The notes under the pieces are model-generated. The model did no database searches. It was not told where the DNA came from and saw only the letters and a program-made list of their open reading frames with translations. From positions 3,038,001 through 3,102,000 of the forward strand of contig NZ_CP030840.1 of NCBI RefSeq assembly GCF_003330725.1: DNA of 64,000 bases. The letters run 5' to 3'. This document shows positions 18,085 through 26,601 of this stretch, one piece after another. How positions within the stretch are numbered: position 1 is the stretch's first letter; every line of letters starts with the position of its first letter. Position numbers and translations under genes: made by a program. This DNA is from Acidisarcina polymorpha (lineage in GTDB: Bacteria; Acidobacteriota; Terriglobia; Terriglobales; Acidobacteriaceae).

Positions 18085-19671
18085 CTAGGCCGCTTTCTTC
18101 GCGGTCTTAGTGGGCGGCGGTGGAGTCTTCTTTGCCTTCTTCTTCGCAGCGAACTCCTGCTTCACCTTGGCGGCGATGGCGTCGGTGTCTACCTTGTACG
18201 CGGTGGCGGCATCCTTGAGGACACTAGATGGATTACCACGCGAGGACGCAAGCAAAATGCTTGTTTCCACAAGCAGCCGAGAGAGCGTGCCTTCATCCGC
18301 ACGACGAACAAGCGCAGTCAGCGTTTTGCCGATGCCTCCATCGTCCCGCTTCTGCCGGATGCCATGCTGCCGCGCAAGCATCTCAACGCGGTTCTCGTCC
18401 ATCACACTAATCAGCTTCTCCATGACGAAAAGCAGGTCACGCTTGAGCAACCGAACGGGGACGGCGGCGCTCACAGCGGCGAGGACACGAAGGCCAGTCG
18501 TATTGGCGATGGCCTGCTCCTTGCGCTGCTTGTCCTGCTCGGCCTTCCACTTTTCATCGTTACGGCTGGTTGACTGCTTCGGATGATGAACGGGGCAGGA
18601 CGGATTGGCACACACCTTATGGATGGTGCCAACGTCCGAGCCTTCGGTGATGATGGCCTCGGTGGTGAATTTGCACACTTTGAATTCGGGCCGCTTCGCG
18701 TCGTCTTTCGACTTCGGCTTATCGTCCCGGATCGCTGTGTACTTGTTTCGCGGCAATACAGAGCTGCCTTCTTTCTGTCCACCGTAGGCCGTGCTGACCT
18801 GCACCAGTTCCGGCTTCGCGGCGACGGTCTGCGCGACGTGCGCTAAGACTTTGGCAGCGTAGCAATTGGGGTCGGTGCATCGGTCACCCTGTCTTCCGAG
18901 GTCATCGCCAAACAGCAGCTTGTTATGGCCTGTCCGCTTGGGGCAATCGGCACAACTGCCAGCGGTCGGGACAAGCTGCGTGTCGCGCTTGTTGAACGGC
19001 GCATCTTTCAGGACTAACAGAATGTTGCTGTCTGTCCAGAATTGCAGGTTGCGGACGGGCAGCAGGATACGGGCGGGCTTCGATGCTCCGTTGTAGACCT
19101 CTTTGAAGCAAGCCGAGAGCGCCCCTTCTTGCTGATCGGCGGGCAGCTTCGCCAGCAACAGCGCGTGGCCTACGCCAATCTCATCGGCGTAGAACGCATC
19201 GACCGCTGCGGGTACGAGGTCGCTCAGTTTCAACCTCGAAGCCACGAAGACGGGAGATTTGCCCACCTTCGCCGCGATCTGCTCGATGCTGTACTTGGGG
19301 TCTTCCAAGTCCAGCAAAGCGCGGCATCCCTGCGCCTCTTCCATCGGGTGAATTTCCGACCTGATAAGGTTCTCCACCAATTGAGCCTCCAACGCCGACG
19401 CATCGGAGAGATGAACGATGCGAACGGGCACAGCTGGGGCTTCGGCCATCTGGGCCGCGCGGTAACGCCTTGCTCCAGCGATGATCTCGAAGCTGTTCTC
19501 GGTCAGTGGCCGCACAAGTAAAGGGGAGAGAACGCCCTGGGTACGAATAGACTCTGCCAGTTCCTTCAAGGCGGTTTCCTCGAAGGTACGGCGCGGGTTG
19601 GTCTTGGACTCAGTCAAGAGAGCGAGAGAGACGTTGCGATATTCGGTGGCATTGACGATCTGCGTTTCCAT
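18085..19671 (-). CDS. parB: ParB/RepB/Spo0J family partition protein
   Basis: DNA-binding partition protein of about 528 residues. The ParB/sulfiredoxin N-domain shows NPRRTFEETALKELAESIR, GARRYRAAQM and LVENLIRSEIHPMEEAQG. A helix-turn-helix follows (YSIEQIAAKVGKSPVFVASR). The middle part has a Cys cluster (CADCPKRTGH, CTDPNCYAAK, CANPSCPVHH) suggesting a zinc site. The tail is Lys/Pro/Ala-rich. The start at 19671 has GGAG 9 bp upstream; the frame is open 33 codons further but that part looks non-coding. No parA is adjacent, so this is the large plasmid/ICE-type ParB typical of mobile elements. Two minus-strand genes of the same module precede it. Confidence 0.85.
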   Translation of the reverse strand: METQIVNATEYRNVSLALLTESKTNPRRTFEETALKELAESIRTQGVLSPLLVRPLTENSFEIIAGARRYRAAQMAEAPAVPVRIVHLSDASALEAQLVENLIRSEIHPMEEAQGCRALLDLEDPKYSIEQIAAKVGKSPVFVASRLKLSDLVPAAVDAFYADEIGVGHALLLAKLPADQQEGALSACFKEVYNGASKPARILLPVRNLQFWTDSNILLVLKDAPFNKRDTQLVPTAGSCADCPKRTGHNKLLFGDDLGRQGDRCTDPNCYAAKVLAHVAQTVAAKPELVQVSTAYGGQKEGSSVLPRNKYTAIRDDKPKSKDDAKRPEFKVCKFTTEAIITEGSDVGTIHKVCANPSCPVHHPKQSTSRNDEKWKAEQDKQRKEQAIANTTGLRVLAAVSAAVPVRLLKRDLLFVMEKLISVMDENRVEMLARQHGIRQKRDDGGIGKTLTALVRRADEGTLSRLLVETSILLASSRGNPSSVLKDAATAYKVDTDAIAAKVKQEFAAKKKAKKTPPPPTKTAKKAA

Positions 19672-19754
19672 GATGGTGTGCTCCTTTCGAGCGGTTGAGG
19701 ATTGAAAGATAGCGGAGCGGAGACACGCTGGCTGTTCCACCCCAAGGGAGCGGA

Positions 19755-20168
19755 CTAGCCACGAATGCACTTGTCCGTGAAAGCCTCTGCGAATCCCTGC
19801 AAACGCAGGTTGTTATCCCACGTCTCGGCGAAGCGTTTGTGCTGCTCGTGAAGCTGGACGAGATGCACGTAGTGGTCGCGCACGATGTTGCGGCTCCACT
19901 GCTCGACGGCAACGTAATCGTTACGCCAGTACCAAGGATCGAGATGCGCTCCTCCCGCCATGCCTAGCTCGAAGCACATCTCGGGATCGCGCATAAGGTC
20001 GCCGTTCTGTTCGCCATAGTGAGCAACGGAGAGGGCGGGAAGTCCCATCGGGCCGGACTCGTCCATCGCTTCGATGACAAGCTCCATGTACGGAACGTTG
20101 TCGATCTTGAGGTAGAGGCCGGGGTGCCACCCTCCGGCCATCTTGAGGATTCGAAGGATGGTCTGCAT
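19755..20168 (-). CDS. DUF6908-like protein of mobile elements
   Basis: Small protein of 137 residues: MQTILRILKMAGGWHPGLYL near the start, PALSVAHYGEQNGDLMRDPE in the middle, and a helical end. The GEQNGDLMRDPEMCFEL segment matches my memory of the DUF6908 family, found beside parB and antirestriction genes in plasmids and integrative elements. Its ATG overlaps the restored stop codon of the ardC pseudogene (TAATG at 20166-20170), which shows translational coupling in the original operon ardC - this gene - parB. The function is unknown. Confidence 0.65.
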   Translation of the reverse strand: MQTILRILKMAGGWHPGLYLKIDNVPYMELVIEAMDESGPMGLPALSVAHYGEQNGDLMRDPEMCFELGMAGGAHLDPWYWRNDYVAVEQWSRNIVRDHYVHLVQLHEQHKRFAETWDNNLRLQGFAEAFTDKCIRG

Positions 20169-20472
20169 TACGCCACCTTCGCCAGTTCTGCATCGGGCAT
20201 CGTCTCTTCGGCTGCGGACGATTCCAGTGCGGCAAGGATGACGGCGGAGGTTTGCTGAATGACTTCCAGCGATTCAATCAGCAACGAAGCGTTGCCATGA
20301 TAGAGAGCCATGTAATCGGCGTTATGTTGAGCTCAACATAATCGGCACTCGCGGTTCCAACCTCAAGCCCTACGGCTTTGCCGACAACAAACGCGATGGC
20401 TTCGGCTTCTGTCTCGCGCACAACCTTGCTTGTGGTGGTACGCCGCTCGGCCTTGTGCAACATCTCGTGAGC
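20168..20472 (-). pseudogene. ArdC-type antirestriction protein, C-terminal remnant with 26-bp insertion
   Basis: AHEMLHKAERRTTTSKVV, then RETEAEAIAFVVGKAVGLE and GTASAD, is the zincin-like C-terminal domain of ArdC family antirestriction/ssDNA-binding proteins; HEMLH is the end of the HELAHE zinc motif. After GTASADY a 26-bp insertion shifts the frame. Skipping it restores GTASADYMALYHGNASLLIE, then SLEVIQQTSAVILAALE, to the stop at 20168. The 5' side is cut exactly at AHEM (20472), where TTATGTTG-type sequence begins. The N-terminal ssDNA-binding domain is gone. It heads the parB module. Confidence 0.8.
20313..20346. repeat. Palindromic insertion flanked by 8-bp direct repeats
   Basis: A 20-bp perfect palindrome, TTATGTTGAGCTCAACATAA (20322-20341), sits inside ardC. 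Direct repeats TAATCGGC (20313-20320 and 20339-20346) flank and overlap it. Removing 26 bp restores the ardC frame exactly. It looks like two element ends joined head to head, such as a scar or a minimal element of a recombinase-mobilised unit. Confidence 0.75.
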
Positions 20473-20497
20473 TTATGTTGTGTTCGCAGTTATGTTG
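20473..20497. repeat. TTATGTTG direct repeats at the ardC truncation point
   Basis: TTATGTTG occurs at 20473-20480 and again at 20490-20497. The first copy touches the last remaining ardC codon, and the second contains the stop codon of the HxlR gene at 20490. The same octamer forms both arms of the palindrome at 20322-20341. This marks the end of a foreign element abutting ardC. Confidence 0.6.
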
Positions 20498-20915
20498 CGC
20501 GAAGAGGCGAGCGCCTGGGCCGAAAATTCCTTGTGTAGGTATCGCCCCACGATGTCAGCGCGTTGAGAACGGAGTCAATGCTTTCTCGAACGGACGGGTT
20601 GAAATCATATTCGACGTGTAACAGTACGTTGCTAAGGTCTCGCCGAATCACGATTCCATCTGCTTCTAACTTGCGCAGGTGCTGAGTCAATAGCTTCTTG
20701 GAGGCGCCGGGAATCTGTCGTCTGAGCTGTCCCAGGCGGACAGGTCCGTTCCGCATCGCAGAGAGCAGATGCAGGCGCCACTTGCCTTGCAAAAGTACCT
20801 CAAACCCGACGTGTGCGTATCGGAATTCGTTTGCACCGGTTCCTCCTGCAACATCCGACTTGGGGAGGTCTGGCGAAACGTGAATTGCTCTATGTTGATT
20901 TGCCACAGCTTTCAT
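20490..20915 (-). CDS. HxlR family winged-helix regulator
   Basis: Regulator of 141 residues. VGFEVLLQGKWRLHLLSAM corresponds to the start of the DUF24 winged helix, and GQLRRQIPGASKKLLTQHL is the helix-turn-helix. The conserved sensing Cys near the domain start is not present (HVGFEVLLQGKW). The last residues (RNFRPRRSPLRAT) and the TAA lie in the element-end sequence with the TTATGTTG repeats, so the native C-terminus may have been replaced. It runs in the same direction as the aldo/keto reductase upstream, which it may control. Confidence 0.75.
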   Translation of the reverse strand: MKAVANQHRAIHVSPDLPKSDVAGGTGANEFRYAHVGFEVLLQGKWRLHLLSAMRNGPVRLGQLRRQIPGASKKLLTQHLRKLEADGIVIRRDLSNVLLHVEYDFNPSVRESIDSVLNALTSWGDTYTRNFRPRRSPLRAT

Positions 20916-21091
20916 TCGCCGGTCATCCTTGCATGTCCGTCAACGTGGGGAACGATGCCCCACAGCCTGAGCGCGCTTCACCATTCACGCCTTCGAGCGC
21001 AACACTTGCTGAACATATTCCAGCATCGTGTGCTTCCTCTCCTGAGGTGGCGGGCACCCCAATCTGACCGCATGGGCAGAATCGTTCACCT

Positions 21092-21964
21092 TCATCTCAG
21101 CCTTACACCGAGTTCATCAAGCTCGAACCTGTCGTCCACTGAAAGTTCTAGTTTGCTGGCTGCAACGTTCTCTTCCAGATGTTCGATAGAGGAAGTCCCC
21201 GGGATCACCACTGTCACTTGCGATCTCTTGTACAGCCAAGCTAGCGCAACCTGTCGCGTTGAGGCAGACATTCTGGAGGCGATACGACACAAGGTTTCAG
21301 ACAATGCGAAACCGTCGATATGTAGCGGGCAAAAGGGGATGAAGCCAATGCGGTTGCGCTCACAGTAGGTCAACACATCGTCGTACTGGCGGTGTGCCAG
21401 ATTGAAGAAGTTCTGAACTGTCGCGATTTCGACGATGGCTCTCGCTCTCTCAATCTGGTTCACCGAGACCTGTGACAATCCAATGTGCCGCAACTTGCCC
21501 TCGTCTCTGAGTGCACGTAATACAAGCATGGTCTCTTCTAAGGGCGTCGAAGGATCAACACGATGGAGTTGGTAAAGATCGATGCAATCAACCCCCAGAT
21601 TTTGCAGACTACCCTCGATCGCGGCGCGAATATGGGATTCGTTACCTTTAATTGAGATGCTGCCGTCTTTGTTCCGAACCATCCCAGCCTTCGTCCCAAT
21701 CACAAGCGAAGAGGGATACGGAGCAAGCGCGTCGCGAATCAGACGTTCATTGTCGCCTGGGCCATAGACGTCTGCAGTGTCGATGAATGTCACCCCAAGT
21801 TCCACCGCGCGACGAAGTAGGGCTTTCGCGACTTCCGGATCGCGCGGCGGTCCCGCAGCCCTCGGTCCCGCAAGCTGCATCGCGCCGTAGCCCATACGAT
21901 GGACAGGCATATCACCGCCAATGTGAAAAACATCATTTGAATCAGCCACAGTCACAGCACCCAT
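21092..21964 (-). CDS. Aldo/keto reductase
   Basis: NADPH-dependent aldo/keto reductase of 290 residues with the full tetrad: Asp and Tyr in DTADVYGPGDNE, Lys in VIGTKAGM and His in DLYQLHRVDPSTPLEE. The N-terminal strand is present (MPVHRMGYGAMQLAG), unlike in the reductase at 1823. The C-terminal VTVVIPGTSSIEHLEENV binds the NADPH phosphate. It resembles YajO/YdhF-like or general stress reductases. It lies between an HxlR gene and an NmrA-like gene, consistent with carbonyl or quinone detoxification. Confidence 0.87.
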   Translation of the reverse strand: MGAVTVADSNDVFHIGGDMPVHRMGYGAMQLAGPRAAGPPRDPEVAKALLRRAVELGVTFIDTADVYGPGDNERLIRDALAPYPSSLVIGTKAGMVRNKDGSISIKGNESHIRAAIEGSLQNLGVDCIDLYQLHRVDPSTPLEETMLVLRALRDEGKLRHIGLSQVSVNQIERARAIVEIATVQNFFNLAHRQYDDVLTYCERNRIGFIPFCPLHIDGFALSETLCRIASRMSASTRQVALAWLYKRSQVTVVIPGTSSIEHLEENVAASKLELSVDDRFELDELGVRLR

Positions 21965-22100
21965 TTCTGGTCCATGCTTCTCACTCGGTCCTTAGAACTA
22001 GTGTTGTGCCTCTCCGCCTGGACTGACGCCCTATTCAAATCCGTTCCCAGGCTTGCGTATGGGGCGGGACCCAGGTCCACGGCAAGAGAGGCGATACGGG

Positions 22101-22994
22101 TCATTGCAAGAACACTGCCCTGTTAGCGACTAGAAAGTCTTCCAACGATAGCGGTGGCCGCTGGATCAACGATTCAATGGTGTCGTTGAGGGAGTCCGCG
22201 AGTCCCAGCCGAGCGTTCGCATCCACCGCCGCCGCAAGGATGGCGAAGGGTTCGGGCACTCCGAAGGCCTTCAATTGTTCTGTCAGAGCTTCGTCCGATA
22301 GATCGACCAATTCGATGGGCTTTCCGAGTACTCTCGTTGCCAGCTCCGCTACCTCGGCATTGGTGTACGCGATACTGCCGGTTAATTGGAGCGTTTCACT
22401 CCTTTTCAAATCTGACGATAGATTTCGAGCGATGGCAGCGGCCATGTCGTCGCGCGAGGCATAGGCCGTGCGTCCTTCACCGGCAGAGGTGAACCAGAAG
22501 CCACTCTTGATGACGGTCGGAAGGGCCAGGACGAGATTCTCGTAGTACGCATTGTTTTGGTAGATCGTGTAGCTGAGACCGCTGGCCTTAATTGCCTCTT
22601 CCGTTCCGTAGTGATCGTTGGCGAACGGTATGGGTGAGCCAGGCTCCGGATGAATCATGGAGGTGTAAGCAAGATGCGAAGCCCCCAACGCTTTCGCTGC
22701 TCTGATTGCTCTCTCGTGTTGTCGCAGGCGCTTGTTGTCTACCAGGTCGAACAGATCGGTTGCGATGATGAGAATCTTGTCGGCACCGACAAATGCCTTC
22801 TCCAGAGAGGGCTCATCATCAAAGTCGACGTGCCTTACCGTAATTCCGCGCTCCGCATAGGCTGTAAGAGCCTCCGGCTTCCGCGTGGTTGCGATGATGC
22901 GTGACGGATCGACAGTGTTCCCGTCGATCAAGTGATCAAGTACCCGACGCCCAAGCTGACCGGATGCGCCGGTAATTAGAATGTTGTTGCTCAT
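22101..22994 (-). CDS. NmrA-like SDR, NAD(P)H:quinone oxidoreductase type 2-like
   Basis: Atypical SDR of about 297 residues. It starts with MSNNILITGASGQLGRRVLD; the Rossmann motif is followed by TTRKPEAL, an NADPH-binding loop. HLAYTSMIHPEPGSPIPFA and YTIYQNNAYYENL match the QOR2/YtfG branch, which reduces quinones. The start at 22994 fits this; an ATG at 23033 adds 13 unusual residues. It is divergent from an HxlR pseudogene at 23131. The pair qor2 with an HxlR repressor (QorR type) is a known layout, so this gene has probably lost its repressor. Confidence 0.82.
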   Translation of the reverse strand: MSNNILITGASGQLGRRVLDHLIDGNTVDPSRIIATTRKPEALTAYAERGITVRHVDFDDEPSLEKAFVGADKILIIATDLFDLVDNKRLRQHERAIRAAKALGASHLAYTSMIHPEPGSPIPFANDHYGTEEAIKASGLSYTIYQNNAYYENLVLALPTVIKSGFWFTSAGEGRTAYASRDDMAAAIARNLSSDLKRSETLQLTGSIAYTNAEVAELATRVLGKPIELVDLSDEALTEQLKAFGVPEPFAILAAAVDANARLGLADSLNDTIESLIQRPPLSLEDFLVANRAVFLQ

Positions 22995-23049
22995 GAATCC
23001 TCTCTCCAAACTCTTGCGAAACCGGATTGTCACAATCTCCCCGTAAGGG

Positions 23050-23130
23050 AATATCCTGATTAGAGCGGGTAGATTCCGAGCCGTAAAGAAGGCAGTTTCC
23101 TGGAAGATAGGCAGGTTAAAGGAACTAACT
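23050..23130 (+). repeat. Leader repeat, copy 1 (upstream of HxlR pseudogene)
   Basis: The segments AATATCCTGATTAGAG, GCCGTAAAGAAGGCAGTTT and GGAAGATAGGCAGGTT occur here and again, in the same order and spacing, at 37128-37209. Both lead into ATGATTGGAC of an HxlR-like gene. The block covers the divergent promoter region with the qor2-like gene and probably holds the HxlR operator. Confidence 0.7.
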
Positions 23131-23559
23131 ATGATTGGACAGACGACACAATTCGACTCTCAAGTGGATAACAACATTGACGTTGGTGGGTGCCCGAGCG
23201 TCTGCCCTACGTTTGACATCGTCCAAGGAATCAGTGGTAAGTGGACCACATTTCTTCTCATGGCTCTCGCGGAACGCACGCATCGCTTTGGGGAGCTGCG
23301 TTGACTCTTTCCAGGTATTTCTCAGCGCATGCTCACGCAAACTTTGAATGACTTGCAACGCGATGGTTACGTCAAACGAGTCGTATTGCCCACCAAACCG
23401 CCAAGCGTCGAATACAGCCTGAGCCAACTCGGACAATCACTCTTTCGGCAGTTGCAGTTTGTTTTGAATTGGGCGCGGGCAAACCATGAAGAAGTCGCAG
23501 CGGCGCGATTGGCGTTTGATGAGAAGCGTGGCGTTGGCAAAAAAGTCTCGCTTCAGTAG
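23131..23559 (+). pseudogene. HxlR family regulator with nonsense codon (copy 1)
   Basis: The frame from ATG 23131 reads a clear HxlR protein: VGGCPSVCPTFDIVQGISGK, then WTTFLLMALAERTHRFGELR, then TGA at 23302-23304. The same frame continues [20 protein letters not shown] to the stop at 23559. Family members have Arg at the stop position (ELRRLFPGIS), so CGA-to-TGA is the likely change at codon 58. Conserved Cys residues (CPSVCP) are present. It faces the qor2-like gene, its probable former target. Confidence 0.8.
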
Positions 23560-23603
23560 GTTCGGTTTCAGACGGAGTTTTCGAGTTGCAGGAGAGTGTC
23601 GTT

Positions 23604-24509
23604 TCAGAGAGACACTCTGCTTGACGCTACTTTGAATGCCTCCAAAGTGACAGCGATTGCGCGGCGGCGCGTGCTTTCTTGCCTCCACAGAGCATAGACA
23701 TGACGAACGAGTGCCGGCCTCACCGGAACAATCCGGAGCTGTCTAGGTACGGGGTCTCGGCCAAGGCGCGGGATGACGCAAACACCTAAACCTGCAGCTA
23801 CGAGAGCGAGCTGGGAGGCGTGTTCGTTTGCCCTGTGACTGAAGGTCGGCTCGTGTCCGCACGATCTGAGAGCTTGAACGAGCCAGTCGTGGCATATGGA
23901 CCCGTTATGCCAACTAATCCAGGAATCTGAAGCCAAGTCTTTGAGCCGGATCTCGTGTTGTTCAGCAAGTCTATGCCGCACTGGCACGGCGATGTCCGCA
24001 ACGTCGTCCATGAGCGTCGCCTTTGAAAGCCCGTTGACCGTGGGAAGCGGAGCGTTCTTCCAGTCGGTGGCAATGACAAGGTCGATATCTCCACGGTCAA
24101 GGAGCGAAATCGCTGACGCAGGCTCCTGTTCGTGAACAATGACCTCTAACTGCGGGTGGTTCTTTTCGAGATACTGGAGTGCTAAGGGAGCCAGTCCGCG
24201 AAGCGCTGTTGCGAATGCAGCGACGGATATCTGACCGACGATGGCATCGCGTCGCGCATCGAATTCTGCTTCGGCGCGCTCTAGCATCGCAAAGAGTTGA
24301 TCCGCGTGAGAGGCCAGCAGGGCGGCTGAGTCCGTGAGTTTCACGCCGCGACCACTCTTCGTGAGCAACGGTTCGCCGAGTTCAGCTTCCAGTTTGGCGA
24401 TCTGCTGTGAAACCGCTGAGTTCGTCACATGGAGTGCTGCTGCCGCAGCAACGACCGAGCCGTGCTTGGAAACGGCGTGGAGCACTCGCAACCGCTCGAA
24501 ACTGATCAT
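23604..24509 (-). CDS. LysR family transcriptional regulator
   Basis: LysR-type regulator of 301 residues. MISFERLRVLHAVSKHGSV begins the winged helix-turn-helix and NSAVSQQIAKLEAELGEPLL is the recognition helix and linker. The effector domain follows (DLVIATDWKNAPL, GLGVCVIPRLG). It is divergent from the alpha/beta hydrolase at 24620, with about 110 bp between the starts, so it probably regulates the hydrolase and the quinone-oxidoreductase-like gene behind it. The inducer is unknown. Confidence 0.87.
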   Translation of the reverse strand: MISFERLRVLHAVSKHGSVVAAAAALHVTNSAVSQQIAKLEAELGEPLLTKSGRGVKLTDSAALLASHADQLFAMLERAEAEFDARRDAIVGQISVAAFATALRGLAPLALQYLEKNHPQLEVIVHEQEPASAISLLDRGDIDLVIATDWKNAPLPTVNGLSKATLMDDVADIAVPVRHRLAEQHEIRLKDLASDSWISWHNGSICHDWLVQALRSCGHEPTFSHRANEHASQLALVAAGLGVCVIPRLGRDPVPRQLRIVPVRPALVRHVYALWRQESTRRRAIAVTLEAFKVASSRVSL

Positions 24510-24619
24510 GTAGCAATCCTACGAGGTTTGCTGCATTAAGTTTCACTTGTACTACTTCTCGATTCAAGGCACGCTTGGGTATGGTGTCGGATGCAATCAG
24601 AGTGAGCGAGGTGAAGTGC

Positions 24620-25501
24620 ATGTCAAATGCTGGCGAAGTGTCACATGGGATGGCCCAGATCAGGGCCAACCCTCGCCTCCACTATGTGAGTGCTGGTGAG
24701 GGAGATCGAGTCATTGTGCTGTTGCATGGCTTTCCGCAGACCTGGTGGGAATGGCATCGTGTGATTCCATCCCTTGTGAAGGCGGGATACAGAGTGATCG
24801 CCCCCGACTATCGTGGGGCAGGACACTCATCTCGCATGCCTGCTGGCTATGACAAACGCACCCTGGCTGACGATGTTCGCATGCTGCTTCAGGATGAGTT
24901 GGAGATTCGACAGAAGGTAGTCATGGTTGGCCATGACATTGGACTGATGGTCGCGTATGCGTATGCGGAGCAATTCCGGGACAGCGTGTCGCACCTGGTC
25001 GTCATGGACGCCCCATTGCCGGGAACGAAAGTATTCGACGACATCCGGCTGGATCCCCGGGTGTGGCACTTCGCTTTTCACGGAGCGCGAGACATCGCTG
25101 AAATGTTGGTCGTTGGGCGCGAGCGGCAGTATCTTCAGGCTTTCTTCAACGCTCGCATCTATGACCCGTCTGCCCTGAGTCAAGATGATCTTGATCTCTA
25201 TAAGTCCGCTTACAGCGCACCTGGAGCGATGCGCGCGGGTTTTGAACTCTATCGGGCGTTTGATCAAGACGTGCAGGACAACCGCGAAGCATTGGAACGA
25301 AACGGAAAGCTTGGTGTCCCTGTCCTCGCAGTGTACGGAGCAATCAGCAACACCGGTGCTCGCATTGAGGCAATGATGCTGGAGGTCGCGGAGGACGTGA
25401 CGCCACTTCGCATCCCGGCTTCAGCACACTGGATTGCGGAAGAAAATCCTGCAGCGTTCGTTGAAGGCCTTCTGCAATTCCTGAATCAGCCGCAAGACTG
25501 A
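24620..25501 (+). CDS. Alpha/beta hydrolase, epoxide-hydrolase-like
   Basis: Alpha/beta-fold hydrolase of about 293 residues. The HGxP motif is LLHGFPQTWWEWHRV. The nucleophile elbow is VGHDIGLMVAYAYA with Asp, and the His is in IPASAHWIAEENP. Closest in style to epoxide hydrolases and fluoroacetate-dehalogenase-like proteins. The start at 24620 (MSNAGEVSHG) has GAGGTGA upstream; a frame extension to 24575 adds 15 residues. It is divergent from the LysR gene and followed 19 bp later by an oxidoreductase frame, so a two-gene operon is likely. Confidence 0.85.
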   Translation: MSNAGEVSHGMAQIRANPRLHYVSAGEGDRVIVLLHGFPQTWWEWHRVIPSLVKAGYRVIAPDYRGAGHSSRMPAGYDKRTLADDVRMLLQDELEIRQKVVMVGHDIGLMVAYAYAEQFRDSVSHLVVMDAPLPGTKVFDDIRLDPRVWHFAFHGARDIAEMLVVGRERQYLQAFFNARIYDPSALSQDDLDLYKSAYSAPGAMRAGFELYRAFDQDVQDNREALERNGKLGVPVLAVYGAISNTGARIEAMMLEVAEDVTPLRIPASAHWIAEENPAAFVEGLLQFLNQPQD

Positions 25502-25519
25502 GATGCAAATAGACGGAGT

Positions 25520-26542
25520 GTGTGGACCCACATCCACTGTATTGAGCCGTGGCACCACAAGCCGGGAGGGCAGAATGAACGCGATTCAGAGAACGAAGTG
25601 GGAGGCCCTAACGTATTGCGTTTGGTTGACCTGCCCGTTCCCGCTCCCGCGTCCGGACAGGTATTGGTGAAGGTCACGGCAGCGGGCGTCAACTTTGTCG
25701 ACACGTATTATCGGGAAGGCCGGTATAAGGCGGGGCTTCCACTGGTCTTGGGTCAGGAATTTGCCGGGACAGTTGAGCGCACAGGACCTGGAGTCGAAGG
25801 GCTCTCCCTGGGTGACAGGGTGGCATCCGCTTCCGGAATCGGTGCCTATGCAGAGTACGCGTTGGCCCCAGCCGCAACGGTCGTTCCAGTTCCGGATGGC
25901 TTACCACTCGAAACGGCCGCAGCGGCATTGTTGCAGGGCATGACCGCTCACTATCTGGTGTTCAGTACGTGTACTCTTGGGCCGGGAAAGACAGCTCTGG
26001 TCCATGCTGCAGCCGGTGGCACAGGCCAGTTGCTCGTCCAGATGGCGAAGCTCACGGGAGCCGCTGTGATCGCGACGGTATCAACTGAAGAGAAGGCAAG
26101 AGTGGCTCGGGATGCTGGCGCTGACCATGTGATCCTGTACGAGCAAGAGGACTTCGAAGTTGCGACGAGGACGTTGACAAAAGGCAAAGGTGTCGATGTG
26201 GTCTACGACTCAGTCGGCAGGACAACCTTTGATAGGTCTCTAAGATGTCTTCGTCCACGAGGATTGATGGTGTTGTTTGGCGCGTCCAGCGGTGCTGTTC
26301 CTCCGCTTGATTTGCTTCAGCTCTCCGCTCACGGCTCACTCTATGTGACACGGCCCACGCTCAAGGACTACGTCGCTTCGAGGAAAGAGCTGGAGCAACG
26401 AGCCGGCGAAGTCTTCGACTGGATCGTTGATGGCAGACTGCGGGTCGTGTCCCCCCGGGTATATCCACTCTCGGAAGCGGCACAAGCCCAGGCTGATCTG
26501 GCCGCCCGCGTCACTTCAGGGAAATTGCTCTTGTTCCCATAG
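25520..26542 (+). CDS. NADPH:quinone-oxidoreductase-like MDR protein, N-terminus frameshifted
   Basis: MDR-family quinone reductase with GVNFVDTYYREGRYK, LGQEFAGTVERTG and the Rossmann segment HAAAGGTGQLLVQMAKLTG. Catalytic zinc ligands are absent, as in Qor. The family start is expected about 5 residues before GGPNVLRL. A well-placed ATG at 25575 with GGGAGGG upstream encodes MNAIQRT but is one base out of frame with GGPNVLR, so one base is probably missing near 25590-25600. Without the indel, translation would have to begin at a poorly supported upstream codon. The native protein would be about 322 residues. Confidence 0.8.
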   Translation: MWTHIHCIEPWHHKPGGQNERDSENEVGGPNVLRLVDLPVPAPASGQVLVKVTAAGVNFVDTYYREGRYKAGLPLVLGQEFAGTVERTGPGVEGLSLGDRVASASGIGAYAEYALAPAATVVPVPDGLPLETAAAALLQGMTAHYLVFSTCTLGPGKTALVHAAAGGTGQLLVQMAKLTGAAVIATVSTEEKARVARDAGADHVILYEQEDFEVATRTLTKGKGVDVVYDSVGRTTFDRSLRCLRPRGLMVLFGASSGAVPPLDLLQLSAHGSLYVTRPTLKDYVASRKELEQRAGEVFDWIVDGRLRVVSPRVYPLSEAAQAQADLAARVTSGKLLLFP

Positions 26543-26601
26543 ACAGATGGAACGCAATTCATACTGTCAGTGTTCTGACAAGAAAGAAGGCATCAGCAAC
26601 G

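Noticed and set aside
22650-22904. Antisense frames within the qor2-like gene
   Set aside because: They are explained by codon bias of the real gene on the minus strand.
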